From contig JADRCO010000491.1 of the NCBI GenBank assembly GCA_021464525.1, positions 1 to 32,425 of the forward strand: DNA of 32,425 bases. Reading direction: 5' to 3'. The stretch is from Rhizophagus sp. LPA8_4_AMF (Eukaryota; Glomeromycota; Glomeromycetes; Glomerales; Glomeraceae). Within the stretch, counting starts at the first letter, position 1; the number at the start of each line of letters is the position of its first letter. A model generated the notes under the pieces. The model worked only from the letters and a program-made list of their open reading frames with translations. It was not told the DNA's origin and made no database searches. Shown piece by piece: positions 9,032 through 20,099 of this stretch. Position numbers and translations under genes: made by a program.

Positions 9032-10630
9032 ATTATCTGAAAACTGTTTCCAGATTACAGAAATGATATTTGCAAATCTTTGGCTTGAATCTGCAATTAA
9101 AAATGTTATTTAAAAGTCCCTAATATGCACAATATAATTATCAAAAATTATTTCTTATTAGAATCAGAAAATTCAGAAGATCAAAAGAATTTGAGATTGA
9201 AGTTAAATCATTAGTTACACTTTAGTCAGATCTTTAGACAACTGTATAATATTGAGCTATATTATTTTGAAGAATTTTAATAGAAGTATTGATCGGTGTA
9301 AATTTTAACAAAATTTCACAGAAGTTATTATGATGTTATTTTAGAATTTTTTTATCTCACTAAATTTACATATGATAATATTGAGTGATACTTTAAAGAA
9401 AAACTGTTTTATGTGCTTTAATTTCATTTTTTAATTTTGCTAATCTCTGCAGTGGATTTATTGTTAATTTTAATACATAAAAAAAGTTTATTGGTAACTT
9501 TAATATTTATTTCTGTAGTATATTTTTATGCTTAATTTTGCTAATTTTTACAGTAATAGTTATATTAATTTTTTGCATTGAATTCATTGGTAATTTTAGT
9601 ATTATATATAAAAAGTTCATCAGAAAGTTTTTGTTTGAAAATCATTTATATGGTAACAATCTCTATGAATATTACCAAAATAATAAACAATAAAAACAGC
9701 AAATAAAGCTAAAAATGGTATACTTTTTGAAAAGTTGAATAATATTAAACTGAATATAATTAGATAAATTGATGTGCAGTATATTTTATTGAGAAGTGAG
9801 CTTATTGATGAATTAAATCAGAGTTTTTTAGATAGTAATAATTGATTTATTTTATAATATTATACTAGAAAAAAAAATTCTTTTTATACTTAAAAAATAT
9901 GGATTTCACATAAAATGTTCAATCTTAGTATTAATAATAATATTATGCTATTATTTCTAACATCAAAATTTTATGAATTTGAAAACTGTTGTCATAAATT
10001 TTACTAATGAAGAAAGATGATGTTATAAATTTACCATTTATTTTTTTTGATCCTTTAAAATAATAATTAGCACTAAGAAAAATCTTTTAATTATGAATTA
10101 CAGCCTTATGTGAAATTAACTATAAACCTAAAAATTGCATTCTTCTTAGAATGTCTAAATATAAAAGTTCATTATGTATAAGATTCTAGTATAATAACTC
10201 ATATTTTTTGTATTATAATTTCAAATGGAAATTATACTAGAACTTTCCAGAAAAAGACAATATCACTACCAGATTAATTATTTATTGATCTAATTTCACA
10301 ATTTAATCCCATAGATTTGCAAAATATCTGACAGCATTTCATAAAACCTTGGTCTAACTTCATTAATATAAAATAGTACTTTATGATTTTCTTAATTATT
10401 ATTATGAAAATAGCATATTTAAAAAATAAAAGCACTGTAGAAATAGCATAAAATATAATTAAATCATAGAAGAAGTATAAGGATAATGTATTTACTATGC
10501 ATTATATATCAGGAAAAAATATAATCTTTCCATAAAAAATAAAAATTATATAACACTATGAACATTTTTGCCAAGAAAAAATTTTTTTATTAATATATAT
10601 AAAAATAAATATAAAATTAAAATATTACTT
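9032..10630. other. AT desert, no intact gene
   Basis: About 1.6 kb without a usable open frame. A diverged direct duplication is visible: TTAATTTTGCTAATCTCTGC near 9433 and TTAATTTTGCTAATTTTTAC near 9534, each followed by a GGTAA-TTTTA word, offset about 100 bp. A 12-bp perfect inverted repeat TTCTAGTATAAT / ATTATACTAGAA sits at 10184-10195 and 10231-10242, and ATTATACTAGA also occurs near 9858. On the minus strand near 10300-10375 a short protein-like piece (NEVRPRFYEMLSDILQIYG) may be another gene relic of unknown family. Confidence 0.4.
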
Positions 10631-10883
10631 ACCCTATAAAAAAGAAATATTCAGAAAACATACATAAAATAAATGTAAAATGTACAGTATACATAAAATA
10701 TCTATAGAATATCCATAAAATACATGGGAAATATATAAAGAGGGCTCATATACTTTTTTGTTCATTTTATATATAATGAGCCCATTTTGTATATTTTCAA
10801 TATATTCTATAGATATTTTATGTATATTGTATATTTTACATTCATTTTACGTATATTTTCTAAACATTTCTTTTTTATAGGGT
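10631..10883. mobile_element. 253-bp foldback element (long imperfect inverted repeat)
   Basis: The left arm begins ACCCTATAAAAAAGAAAT (10631) and the right arm ends ATTTCTTTTTTATAGGGT (10883). The arms stay complementary for roughly 110 bp with scattered mismatches, including ATACATAAAATATCTATAGA on the left against its reverse complement on the right. The innermost stem is GGGCTCAT / ATGAGCCC around a loop of about 20-30 bp. No protein is encoded. It may be a MITE of the foldback type or a hairpin RNA source. No target-site duplication could be fixed by eye. Confidence 0.7.
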
Positions 10884-10924
10884 TAGATTATATATTAATT
10901 TTTGATGATTTTTTTGATTTTAGC

Positions 10925-11520
10925 CTTTTTATTAACTGAAAAACTATCAATGCTAACCCTATCCTTTAGCAACTTAATGATTATATCTATTACTCTTTTT
11001 ATGTTGCTTTAAAGTAATTTAAAGTTTTCTTTAATAGCAAACTTTATAGAATTAATTTAGTATTCACTTTCATTTATAAAGTATATATCATCAGAAGTAT
11101 ATATAATAAATGACATTCTGTACTTATAGTCATAATACCATAGATAAGTTAAATAGTATTTCTGAATGCTTGATCTGCACTCTACAGTATATTTCTTTTT
11201 ATTTGTCTAAATACACTTTCAAGCTGTATAGCCTGATTCTAAGAGATAAAATACATTATCCTTTAGTCTTTTTATTTCAAAACTAATAGACTGAGAAGAT
11301 GAACAGACTTATTTAGGCATATTTAATCTTGATATTGCATGGTTTTCCTTTGATAATATAGAGAAGATTCCAAACTTTTAATTGTATAGTCTACTTGACC
11401 TGTTGCATTTTCACCAAAAATATCTTTTTGTAAAACTATAAATATATCTTAAGAGATTAGTTTTTTAGCTATAGTAATAGATGTATATAATATAGCTGAA
11501 ATAAATTTACAATGTATCAT
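10925..11520 (-). pseudogene. SAM-domain protein family, ancient relic copy 3
   Basis: The minus strand follows copy 1 (2479-3170) in collinear order through frameshifts and stops. IHCKFISAILYTS (about 11510-11475) matches IRCEYISAILHAC. FGENATGQVDYTIKSLE (about 11415-11365) matches DGEESIVRVDYAIKALE. KGKPCNIKIKYA matches EGKQHQIAIGFA. QAIQLESVF and SADQAFRNTI follow, then LIYGIM against LFGIVTT. FIIYTSDDIYFINESEY (about 11105-11055) matches FLLYSSEGI-SCTSEIEY. NIKRVIDIIIKLLKDRV (about 10995-10945) matches NVKVMDVIVGLLKDRV. No open frame reaches 60 codons and the base composition has drifted to AT. The N-terminal SAM part was not found above 11520. The call is by pattern only but spans five or more blocks in order. 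Confidence 0.65.
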
Positions 11521-14157
11521 TAGTTTATATTAATCATGATTTTCACTTTTCACATTTGAAAGCTTTAAAATTATATTTTATTATATAGTAATATTTTTTT
11601 AATATATACTTTTAAAAATAATTTATAATTACTTTAAAAAATAATTTTTTATAGACTAATAATATTAAGAGTTTTATTACAATTTTTTATTATTATTCTT
11701 TATTTTTTTTTTTACAAAAAATTTTTATGCTAAATTTATATCAGATGGGTTCATTGGCTTTAAATTAGTTCAAATTTATACAAAAATGATCTAAATTTAA
11801 GTTAATTGAAAATCAATTATATATGAATAAACCCATCCATTTGGTATATAGGGATATTAAAAACAATATATAAATTGGATTAGCTAAATAAATAATTTAT
11901 ATAACTTAATTAATTATTTCCTTTTTGGATTAATTACAGTATATTTATTACTGTTAACACTTTTATAAATGCACTTTTTATAAATACATGTCCTTTATAA
12001 TTGCATCTTTTTACTTGGTTTCAAGTTGAATATATATATATATATAGTACTCCATATTCTTATGATGATATAACAATTTTATAAATTTAGAAAAATTTTT
12101 TCTAAATGCATTCATGTTCTGAAATTGCTATAAAAATTCTGAAATAACTAAAAATTCTAAAAAGTTAACCTGAACTTCCAAGTAACAGTATGCATAATAA
12201 TTCAACATATGCAGTTATGCAGTATATGCATTTTGCATAATATCTTTGCAGAAAGAGAAGGTAAAATATTCTACCAAAGTCATTAAGGAATAATACGTCC
12301 GGCCAAGATGTAAGTATGACAAAAAAATTACTTTAACTGAGATTTAAAAATACAACTTTTGATTGCCTTTATTCTTATGAGTTATGACAAGACTTATTCT
12401 CTCAATATATTGATTTAAAATTAGGAAGTTAGAGTTGACAAATTTACAATTTTATAAATTTTAGCAATCAAAAATAGATGACTTGCTTTAGAATTCACTA
12501 ATGCAGAAGCAATCTATTTTATACTTAATTGGTACCCAATATATACCTAATAGGTGTAGTGCTTATTCAGAAAATCGGGTATCATTTATACCCTTGAATT
12601 TATTTTATAAGATTAAAATTCGTAGCAAAAAGTGATAATACGAAAAATCACGCGATAACATCACAAAGTCGTAAATGTCAATAATCTTAACTACTCACTA
12701 CTACTCTAACCAAAAGCTATAAAGTAAAATATATTAACAATATTAACGTAAAACTAAATTGTTTTATTAGAATTGATTGTTTTGTTTATGGAAAAATACA
12801 AATAAATCGATGAGATAATAATCAAAAATAGTAAAGGGGAAACGTTAAATTTATTAAGAATACAATTTAGTAAAGATTTAAAAACTTAAAAAATGGCCCG
12901 GATTTGCTATATCGAAAGAGAATGGCGATTATAACAATCGTTATATTATTTCAAAAAGTTAAATCGATGAACTTGATGCTAAACCAAAAAAAAATAAAGC
13001 ATTCAAGTTTCATACCGTTATTAACTATTATTGTAAACTGAAATGATAAAAATACTCACGATCTACGGATCCACAAACTACGGAATTACCATACAATGAT
13101 ATGTTTTATCCATAGTCATTTATTATGAATAAGCACTAGGTGATAATTAAGTATTTTTAATGATAAAATATTATAAGCTGAGTATACGTCACGAGAGCTA
13201 AATTTCGGAGCTTAAATAAGAGCACTTGCTTATATGGGATATGAATAAATGGCTTCGATTTATTTCAGGTATCAAATACTATTAAATATACAGTGTTTCC
13301 AATAAATACGCACATCTTTTTCTAATAATAAAAATCCCGGTAAATATTCTAAATTGAGTAATGAGTAATGTTTACTTTAATGAAAATGCATTGTAATGAT
13401 ATCATTGCTTGATTTTAGACATTGGTTTGATTTCATATATTCTAATTAAAAGAGAATTTTTGTTGGCTATATGCTTTTTGAATTTTGATGTACTCCCATT
13501 TATTGTCGGAGTTAAGTAAGGGGTTAAAATTAAAGAATCCAAGAGCCGACGACCGATTTCTTTTATAGTCATTAACTTTAAATTAAATAAAAAGGAGAAT
13601 GGATTAGTATGATAGGGCGTAAGGGAGGGGATAGAAAAATTTTTTTAATGCACCCTTCTCATAGACTTCAAAAGAATCTTTTACCATATAAATCATAGTC
13701 ATTATCGTATGATACAGTAATATTTATTATAATGAAATGTTAAATTCCGGATCCGGATATCACTAGCTAAAAGAATACTTAAATTACATGAACATATATG
13801 TCATCGGTTGACTATACACCCAAAATCGTTTATATTTATTGTTTGACTTTCAAAAATTATTTATTAAGTAATAAAATATATAAAATATATTTTCATATTT
13901 GATTTAGACACTACATTAATATATTACTAACAACCCCACAAATCGGATGCATGTATCCGCTCAGCCTATTTCCCATATTAGGTTAAATTAAAAAAAATAT
14001 CTAAAAATATACTTTCTATTAATATATCAACAAAAAAGAAAAAAAAACCATGTGAAAATAACACATGATTTATTATATTACAAAAAAAAAAAAGTTCATC
14101 CAAAATACAAAATATACACGTTTTATTTTTCCCAGAAAAATTAATTATGATGATGAA
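11521..14157. other. AT desert, no gene seen
   Basis: About 2.6 kb with no convincing gene. An inverted pair GATGGGTT / AACCCATC with partly complementary interiors lies at about 11744-11838 and may be a small foldback element. A 6-bp stem GGGTAT / ATACCC lies at 12577-12593. A TA dinucleotide run occurs near 12032. CAGTGTTTCCAATAAATACG near 13291 looks like a possible transposon end, but no partner was found. The last 100 bp hold the A/T runs downstream of the syntaxin stop codon, probably its 3' UTR. Confidence 0.4.
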
Positions 14158-15126
14158 TTAATGATTCATCTTATTATTCTTGTTATTTGTGATAAGAATT
14201 ACTATTAATATTATAATACCAAAAAGAATTAAAGTAAATAGGGCACATAACCATTTTAACTTTCTCGAACTTTTAGCTACATCTTCAGCTTTCTCTAATT
14301 CAACCTTTGTTTCTCTTGTGGTTTCTTCCACAGTTATTACCTCATCCTTTATTGAAATGATAATCTCATCTTGTAATTCAACTTGCAATTGTATTTCTTC
14401 AAATAAAGCGACAAGTTCGGCAATAGTTTGTTCAATCTTTTTAATATCATGATGACGTTTATTGACTTCTTCTAAAACATTTTTTGAATCAATAATACTT
14501 CTTCGAGTAGTAAGAAATACGGGTTGATCAGTAGGATTTTTTAAATATTCATCGATCTCTTCATCCTTTGCATCAGGATAAACAATTTTATATTGTCTAC
14601 TCAAACGTTCTTTTTGTTGTTTCATATAAATATTTTCAATATTTCTATAAGTTTGTAAACAAGTGACGAATTTTTCTTTAAGATGAGTTACACGTTGTTT
14701 TCTTAATTCAACATCTTCCAAAGTAATAGAATTTCGACTTATTTTTAAGTCTTGTAATTCAAGTGTTTTTATTCTATTTTTTGTATCATTTAATAAATTT
14801 CTTGTGGTATTCATTATCGAATCACGAGATGAAATCAAAGAAATTTCTTGTCTTTTTGAAGTAGCTATAGCAATTTGAGTTTGAGTAGATTGAATATTTG
14901 AAATATTTGAAAGTATTACATCCAAATCTTTCTCTATTAACCAAGATTCACTTATGAATAATTTCGTTACAGGATTTGTAAAATTTGGCACCATATCATC
15001 TTGATAATGTTCATCATTATGAACAAATTGTTGTAATGGTTGAATATCTGAAATATCCATATTATGAGTTTCTGAAGTATCCATATTATGAGTTTCTGAG
15101 ATATCCATATTATGAATTTCTTGCAT
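14158..15126 (-). CDS. Syntaxin, plasma-membrane-type Qa-SNARE (Sso1/syntaxin-1 class)
   Basis: This 322-residue single-exon protein drives fusion of secretory vesicles with the target membrane as the Qa partner of a SNARE bundle. Residues 55-170 are helical and fit the autoinhibitory Habc region. The family signature QYKIVYPDAKDEEIDEYL lies at 178-195. The SNARE motif spans about 219-280, opening with EVNKRHHDIKKIEQTIAELV; its heptads keep the zero-layer glutamine, Q252 in VELQDEI. A C-terminal anchor follows a basic patch (RKLK) at about 291-313, leaving a nine-residue lumenal tail. The length suits the family (about 290-320). The N-terminus carries three tandem copies of HNMDISET (residues 5-27), unusual for a syntaxin. 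ATG 15126 is the first in frame, and the strand above it is A/T homopolymer. Intact and probably functional. Sso1 rather than Sed5 or Pep12 class is inferred from the SNARE motif. Confidence 0.9.
   Translation of the reverse strand: MQEIHNMDISETHNMDTSETHNMDISDIQPLQQFVHNDEHYQDDMVPNFTNPVTKLFISESWLIEKDLDVILSNISNIQSTQTQIAIATSKRQEISLISSRDSIMNTTRNLLNDTKNRIKTLELQDLKISRNSITLEDVELRKQRVTHLKEKFVTCLQTYRNIENIYMKQQKERLSRQYKIVYPDAKDEEIDEYLKNPTDQPVFLTTRRSIIDSKNVLEEVNKRHHDIKKIEQTIAELVALFEEIQLQVELQDEIIISIKDEVITVEETTRETKVELEKAEDVAKSSRKLKWLCALFTLILFGIIILIVILITNNKNNKMNH
15045..15118 (-). repeat. 24-bp coding repeat x 3 in syntaxin N-terminus
   Basis: A 24-bp unit encoding H-N-M-D-(I/T)-S-(E/D)-(T/I) is repeated three times in frame at the 5' end of the syntaxin gene, with only a few substitutions between units. 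It lies in the flexible N-peptide region before Habc. Confidence 0.8.
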
Positions 15127-18100
15127 GATTTCTTTTTAATTGATAAAAAAAAAAAAAATTATAAAAATGTAAATAATAATTTTTTTTTTAATTTTTTTTT
15201 GAAAAAAGAGGTTTTTTTTTTTTAAAAAAAAAGAAAAAAATGTTCGTTTCTTAAAAAAAAAAAATCAATCAACACGGCATCTATTTATCTGAATAAAAAT
15301 AAATGACAGCTCACTAAATAAGGAAATCCGGAATGATTGACCGACTTATAAAAATAATAGTAAATAAAATATATAGTTATGATGTAACATTGAACAATTA
15401 ATAAACGTATTAAAATATGATTATAAAATATAAAAAAAGGGTAAATTGAGTAAATTAAAATTTAATTTAAACAATTTAAATTTAATGAAAGTTTACTTTA
15501 TTAAAATTAAATCGTCGTTATTTATACAGTATATATTCCTATTGATGATCAGTGATGTTAAATAAATCACAGTCACGTAAATTAAACTTTTAAAGATTGA
15601 ACTATTTTTAGTTAACTGAGTTTACTTTTATTCTCCGCGAAAAAAAAAGAGTATAATTATTTTATGAGGGAAAAAAATATATATATACGGACATAATGGA
15701 ATTTACTGTATATAATATTAGTAATATTAGTAATATTACTAAATTACTAAATTACTAAGTTATTAATGTATCGTATCCGTTAATTTAATTATATTTAAAT
15801 TTAATTCTAATCCAAATCAGAATGTTTTTTTCATCAATCAATAAAATATACTTTTAAGGTTATAAACTTTGATATCATAATAATTCATTTAAATAATGAT
15901 TAATGAGAAACGCATGTCAATCCTTTTCAAGTTAGTTCTACCATAGAACTTGACTTCATTGAAGTTTCGTTAAGAAAAATAACATCCAATGTTTAATATC
16001 ACTCCAAAAATAGAAAAATAATAAAAAAGTAGATTTTCGTCTTGTGCTCTGTTCAATATGTCACTTAATTACCTTATTAGTCAACAAACAAAAATGAAAT
16101 ATGAAAATGTTGGACATGATATTTTTTTTTTCTTCATTAAAGATAATGAAAAAGGATATATTTATTGTTCTATTTTTTCTTTATCGAATAGAATCAACCT
16201 CACCAAAGTCGGGATATTATTTTTCCAAAAAAAAAAATATATAATTATATTTCAACAATGAAACATTTTACGCTTACTATGATCATTACATTTTCTTAAT
16301 CATTTTATACCCGTATATATTAAAAGGTAATCTGATTAAAAAGTACTTGTTTCATGTCTCGGTTAAAATCTTTTTAGATTTCGCCATATTAAACGGCATG
16401 CTTTTACATTGCTATGAAATTACTATAAAAAGAATCATTGTACGTTGTTTACTGTGTGTGCTTGATATCGATCTTCAACCAATATAGTTAGTTACTCACT
16501 TTATGATTATTCATAATAATCTATACAATGTTTACCAAAAAAAATGATTTTTGAGGTAGATCCAATAATTAAATTTAGATACAATTATATAAAATGTGAG
16601 AATTATGATAAAGAATCAAAGAATCTTTTATGATTATTAGATCGATTTAACAATAGACAATGAATTTTTTTTTTTTTTTAAACATGAGTCAATTGCATCC
16701 AAGTATTAACCTCATTTGTTCATGATAATAGTTTCGTAGTTGTAATTTATAATTTATATTAAAAATCTGCATGTAACTTATTTTTGGAAGGTAATAATAA
16801 TTGTTTCGAAATTATCCAATTTTTCATTATTATTCCATAAACTGATAATATTCATCATATTATCAACATAATTAGGTAATTAGGAATTAATAGAATAATG
16901 GAAGAAATTATAAAATTCAATGAAGTTTCTAAATTTGGAGTTATTAAACTTCAAAAAAGAAATTCGGAGTTTCTATACGCGAAAATTTCGTGCAACATTG
17001 ATGATCTAATGTGATCAACTACATCGTCTTATTCGTCAATAATCATCAAATTAGATAAGATTATTATTTAATTGTAATTGTACAATTTAAATATTCTTTT
17101 TAAACGCCGCATGATTGAGGCGTTTTGATTTTTTTAAGATCTGAAACAAATCTATGCTTAACTGTTAATTAGCATATGAAATTTCTTTTCTCTTAAAAAT
17201 AAATAATTATATTTTATAATGTTTTATTCTTTTAATAATTCTATAAATTTTTTATAAGGCTAATTCATGGTTTGTTAATTATACTTATAATGTTGTGATT
17301 AATCATTACTGTGATTATTGGATGTGATTAAAGAATTACTGTATCGTGATTACTTTGAATAGGAAATTTATGTACTAAAGTTCGAAATTTTTAATTCATT
17401 ATAATGTGATTAGTCTGAAATATTTTCTTTTGGCGATGGAACTCTCTATTTTATAATTACTTAACGTCGTAATTTTCCGTGCTTAAATAAGAATGAAACG
17501 CGTTTGAATACGTGCGAGGCGTTAAAATAGGTATTTTTTCATCTCTTTAAATATTCAATACGCCTGCTGTTGTGGTAGTTTCATACATATTACAAAAACA
17601 TAATTTCGTTATTTAGGTTAATATCATCAGCTAATTTTTTTCGTAGGAGAATAGGGGGGAAAAGTATGTTTAGTCATTACATTCAAGTTTCAGATTAAGG
17701 ATCGCAATGAAACCCATTTAAGGGTTTGATTTGTTTTCTGAAACCAAAAAAAAATTAATTCTTCTCTCGTCATTTGGCGTACATTTTTAAGTATTAATTT
17801 CTTATTCGTCTATTTTTTTTTTTTCATAAAAAATATAATCCGAATAATTCGGATAAATTAATCCATTGTGCGAAAAATGAATTTTTGGATTAATATTATT
17901 CGCAAATAAAAATATTCAAATTTCACAAAAAATTTTAATTTTAGTTGAGTATTGATGATATAATTGCATAAATGACATAATAATGGCGTATTGACATATA
18001 GGTTGTAACGTTTCACTATGATTTTGCAAGCAAATTACAAAGAACGAAGGGATACCGTACGTAATTTTCCCATCGTTTTGGTACACAAAATTCTTTACCC

Positions 18101-18552
18101 AATCAAATTCGGTGTTGCGTCGTATTGCGTTAACATCTTAATAATCCAATAGAATTTTAATCTAAATCACATGACAATTTCTATTTTTTTTTAAATTTTT
18201 TTTTTTTTTTATTTAATAATAAATAGAACACTTTATAAAATCAGAGAAAAAAAAAAGAAAATAATTTACAACTTTAAAAAAGATCATTCTTTCAAAAAAG
18301 AAAGAAAAAAAATCTATTCGAATAACATGTATTATATAACAATTTTTCGCTTCCCTTCTTTCACCCAAAAAAAATTATCAATATCTCAATGATATTGGAA
18401 AATTCATTGATCTATAAATAAATAAATATATAAATTAAGCCAATATAAAAAATTATATAGATATTAATTTTTTTTTTAAAAAAAAATAAATAAATAAATA
18501 ATTAGTAATAATAATTTTTTAATAACTAAATTTCTCCCCCCTCTCCCTCCAT
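15127..18552. other. Intergenic, no gene supported
   Basis: The stretch of 3.4 kb between syntaxin and coactosin is AT-rich. It begins with long A/T homopolymers (15140-15265), probably the syntaxin 5' leader and promoter. A palindromic run of AGTAATATT and ACTAAATT words spans 15713-15755. The 67-codon frame at 16058 is lysine/isoleucine-rich with no family likeness. A 37-codon frame starting near 16899 (MEEIIKFNEVSKFGVIKL) looks protein-like but is unrecognised. GTGATTA words recur at 17280-17410. A short hairpin with a T-run lies at 17102-17133. Confidence 0.45.
17102..17125. repeat. Short GC hairpin followed by T-run
   Basis: AAACGCC and GGCGTTT form a perfect 7-bp stem around a 10-base loop, followed within ten bases by seven Ts. 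It resembles a bacterial intrinsic terminator in shape, but in this nuclear context no transcript ends here that I can identify. Confidence 0.4.
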
Positions 18553-19279
18553 TTAATAATCGTGAGATTGTCTATCATAATTTGCACCACCAGCTCTTCT
18601 GAGTTGTACGAGAATTTCATCCTCATTAAATTCCGATTTATCACGAGCATTAACATCAATAGCAAATACCTTAAAAAAGAAAAGTGAATAATGAATAATT
18701 TCAGAATATTAATAAATAAAAATCATCTAAAACTTTCTTTTGAAAACACTCACCCGAAGAATATTTTTTACATCACTAACATGTACAGATAATTTGGCTT
18801 TTCTCATAACTTTAACACCACTTCCAATCCACGTAACAAAAATAAATTTTGTTCTAACAGATAATTCATCATTTGATACATTAACTCTTACATAACCAAA
18901 TGCTGCTTGATTCTCATCTAATGAATCAACAAATTCCTTTAATCCTTCTGTTCCTTTTGATTTTAGTGCCAATTTATCGGATTTATCTGATGCATATTGA
19001 AGAAGTAACCTATTATATTTACCGTTTATATAGGGTGATTAAATTTACTATGAATATAATAATATTTTCAATAAATAGAATATGTTATTAATTTTACCAG
19101 TTTGTTGAATTTTTATCATCTCGTACTTCTTCATATGCTTCACCTATGAAATATTAGTTGAAATATTTAATTTCATTATATTAGACATAATGATTTTAAT
19201 GATTAACATTAAAGATCAACTATTGATTTTTTTTTTTTTTTTGATACGTACGAATTTCAGGGTCAGAACAATCGGCCAT
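18553..19279 (-). CDS. Coactosin-like F-actin-binding protein (ADF-H domain), four exons
   Basis: The minus-strand exons are 19279-19252, 19143-19098, 19009-18754 and 18669-18553. Introns are 108, 88 and 84 bp with GT-AG ends (GTACGT, GTAAAA, GTGAGT donors), and all phases match. The product has 148 residues, close to the usual 140-145 for coactosin, a single ADF-H domain protein that binds actin filaments in the cytoplasm and modulates their turnover. It begins MADCSDPEIREAYEEVRDDK; the core holds ENQAAFGYVRV and KFIFVTWIGSGVKVMRKAKL, then SVHVSDVKNILRVFAIDVNA, and the tail is RRAGGANYDRQSHDY. The KFIFVTWIG and RAKLSVHVSDVK blocks are typical coactosin actin-binding surfaces. The first exon codes for only nine complete residues. 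ATG 19279 is the only start giving the DPEIREAYEEVR N-terminus. No lesion was seen. Confidence 0.9.
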
Positions 19280-20099
19280 TGTTTATAAATTTGTATATAA
19301 ATTTTTATCCTTTACAAAAGACAAAAAAGTATTAATAAATTATCTAAAAAAAAAATTTTTTTTTTTTTAAAAAAAAAGAATGAAAAAAATGAAACGAATC
19401 AAAGTTTGAAAAAAAAAAAAAAATTATTTCGGTCTTTTTTAATTAATTTTGTACATAAATTTTGCATCGGAACATATTTTTTTAGTTATAAAAAGTATTA
19501 CATTTCTCCATTTTTGTTGATGTAACTTCCTGAATTTAGTTTAGTTTCTCGCAAAGATTCAGATTATTCACGTGAATATTAATGAGATACGATCAAATTA
19601 GTCAAATAAGGTAATTTATTTAGAATTGTATTCAATTGCGTAAACGACTGATAATCTTACTCTAAACGTTACGAGAATAGAGACGAAAAAGTAAGGTTAA
19701 ATCAAGATGCTCTCGTAACGTAATACTATTATATTGAAAAAAGACTAGTCGTCTTTATTTTTCACGTGGTAGTTATCATAAACCAAGTCATAGTTCAAAC
19801 TGGTTGGGAAGACCTTTTGAAGATTCTTTATCCATTCACATTTTAAATATCGTCAACAATACCTTGAGTCATCTTCAAACTATCAATGAAACCTTTCGTA
19901 AGAGCTAAAACTATATTTCTTACGTATTCTCTTGAAAATGAAGAATTGGTAAATTATATTTCTTTTTAACGTGGCTTTATATTGATTTTTTACTTTTATT
20001 TTTCATATTTTAAAATTTTTATTTAATAAATTTATAGTGGAATATATTATAAAGCAAAAGAAGGAATTTATTATTAAGAAAAATGAAATTATGCTGAGA
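19280..20099. other. Upstream of coactosin, no other gene seen
   Basis: The region starts with A/T homopolymers just above the coactosin ATG, probably its promoter and leader. The remaining 600 bp have no convincing gene, though short plus-strand pieces near 19800-19980 look protein-like and could be the front of the relic that follows. Confidence 0.35.

Noticed and set aside
14180-14452. 90-codon plus-strand frame
   Set aside because: It is the antisense shadow of the syntaxin SNARE motif and membrane anchor.
16058-16261. 67-codon plus-strand frame
   Set aside because: Low-complexity Phe/Ile/Lys content typical of AT-rich noncoding DNA, with no homologue recognised.
17102-17133. Hairpin plus T-run considered as an intrinsic terminator
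   Set aside because: The nuclear genes here do not use such terminators, and no gene ends nearby.
18900-19091. 63-codon plus-strand frame
   Set aside because: It is antisense to coactosin exon 3 and its intron.
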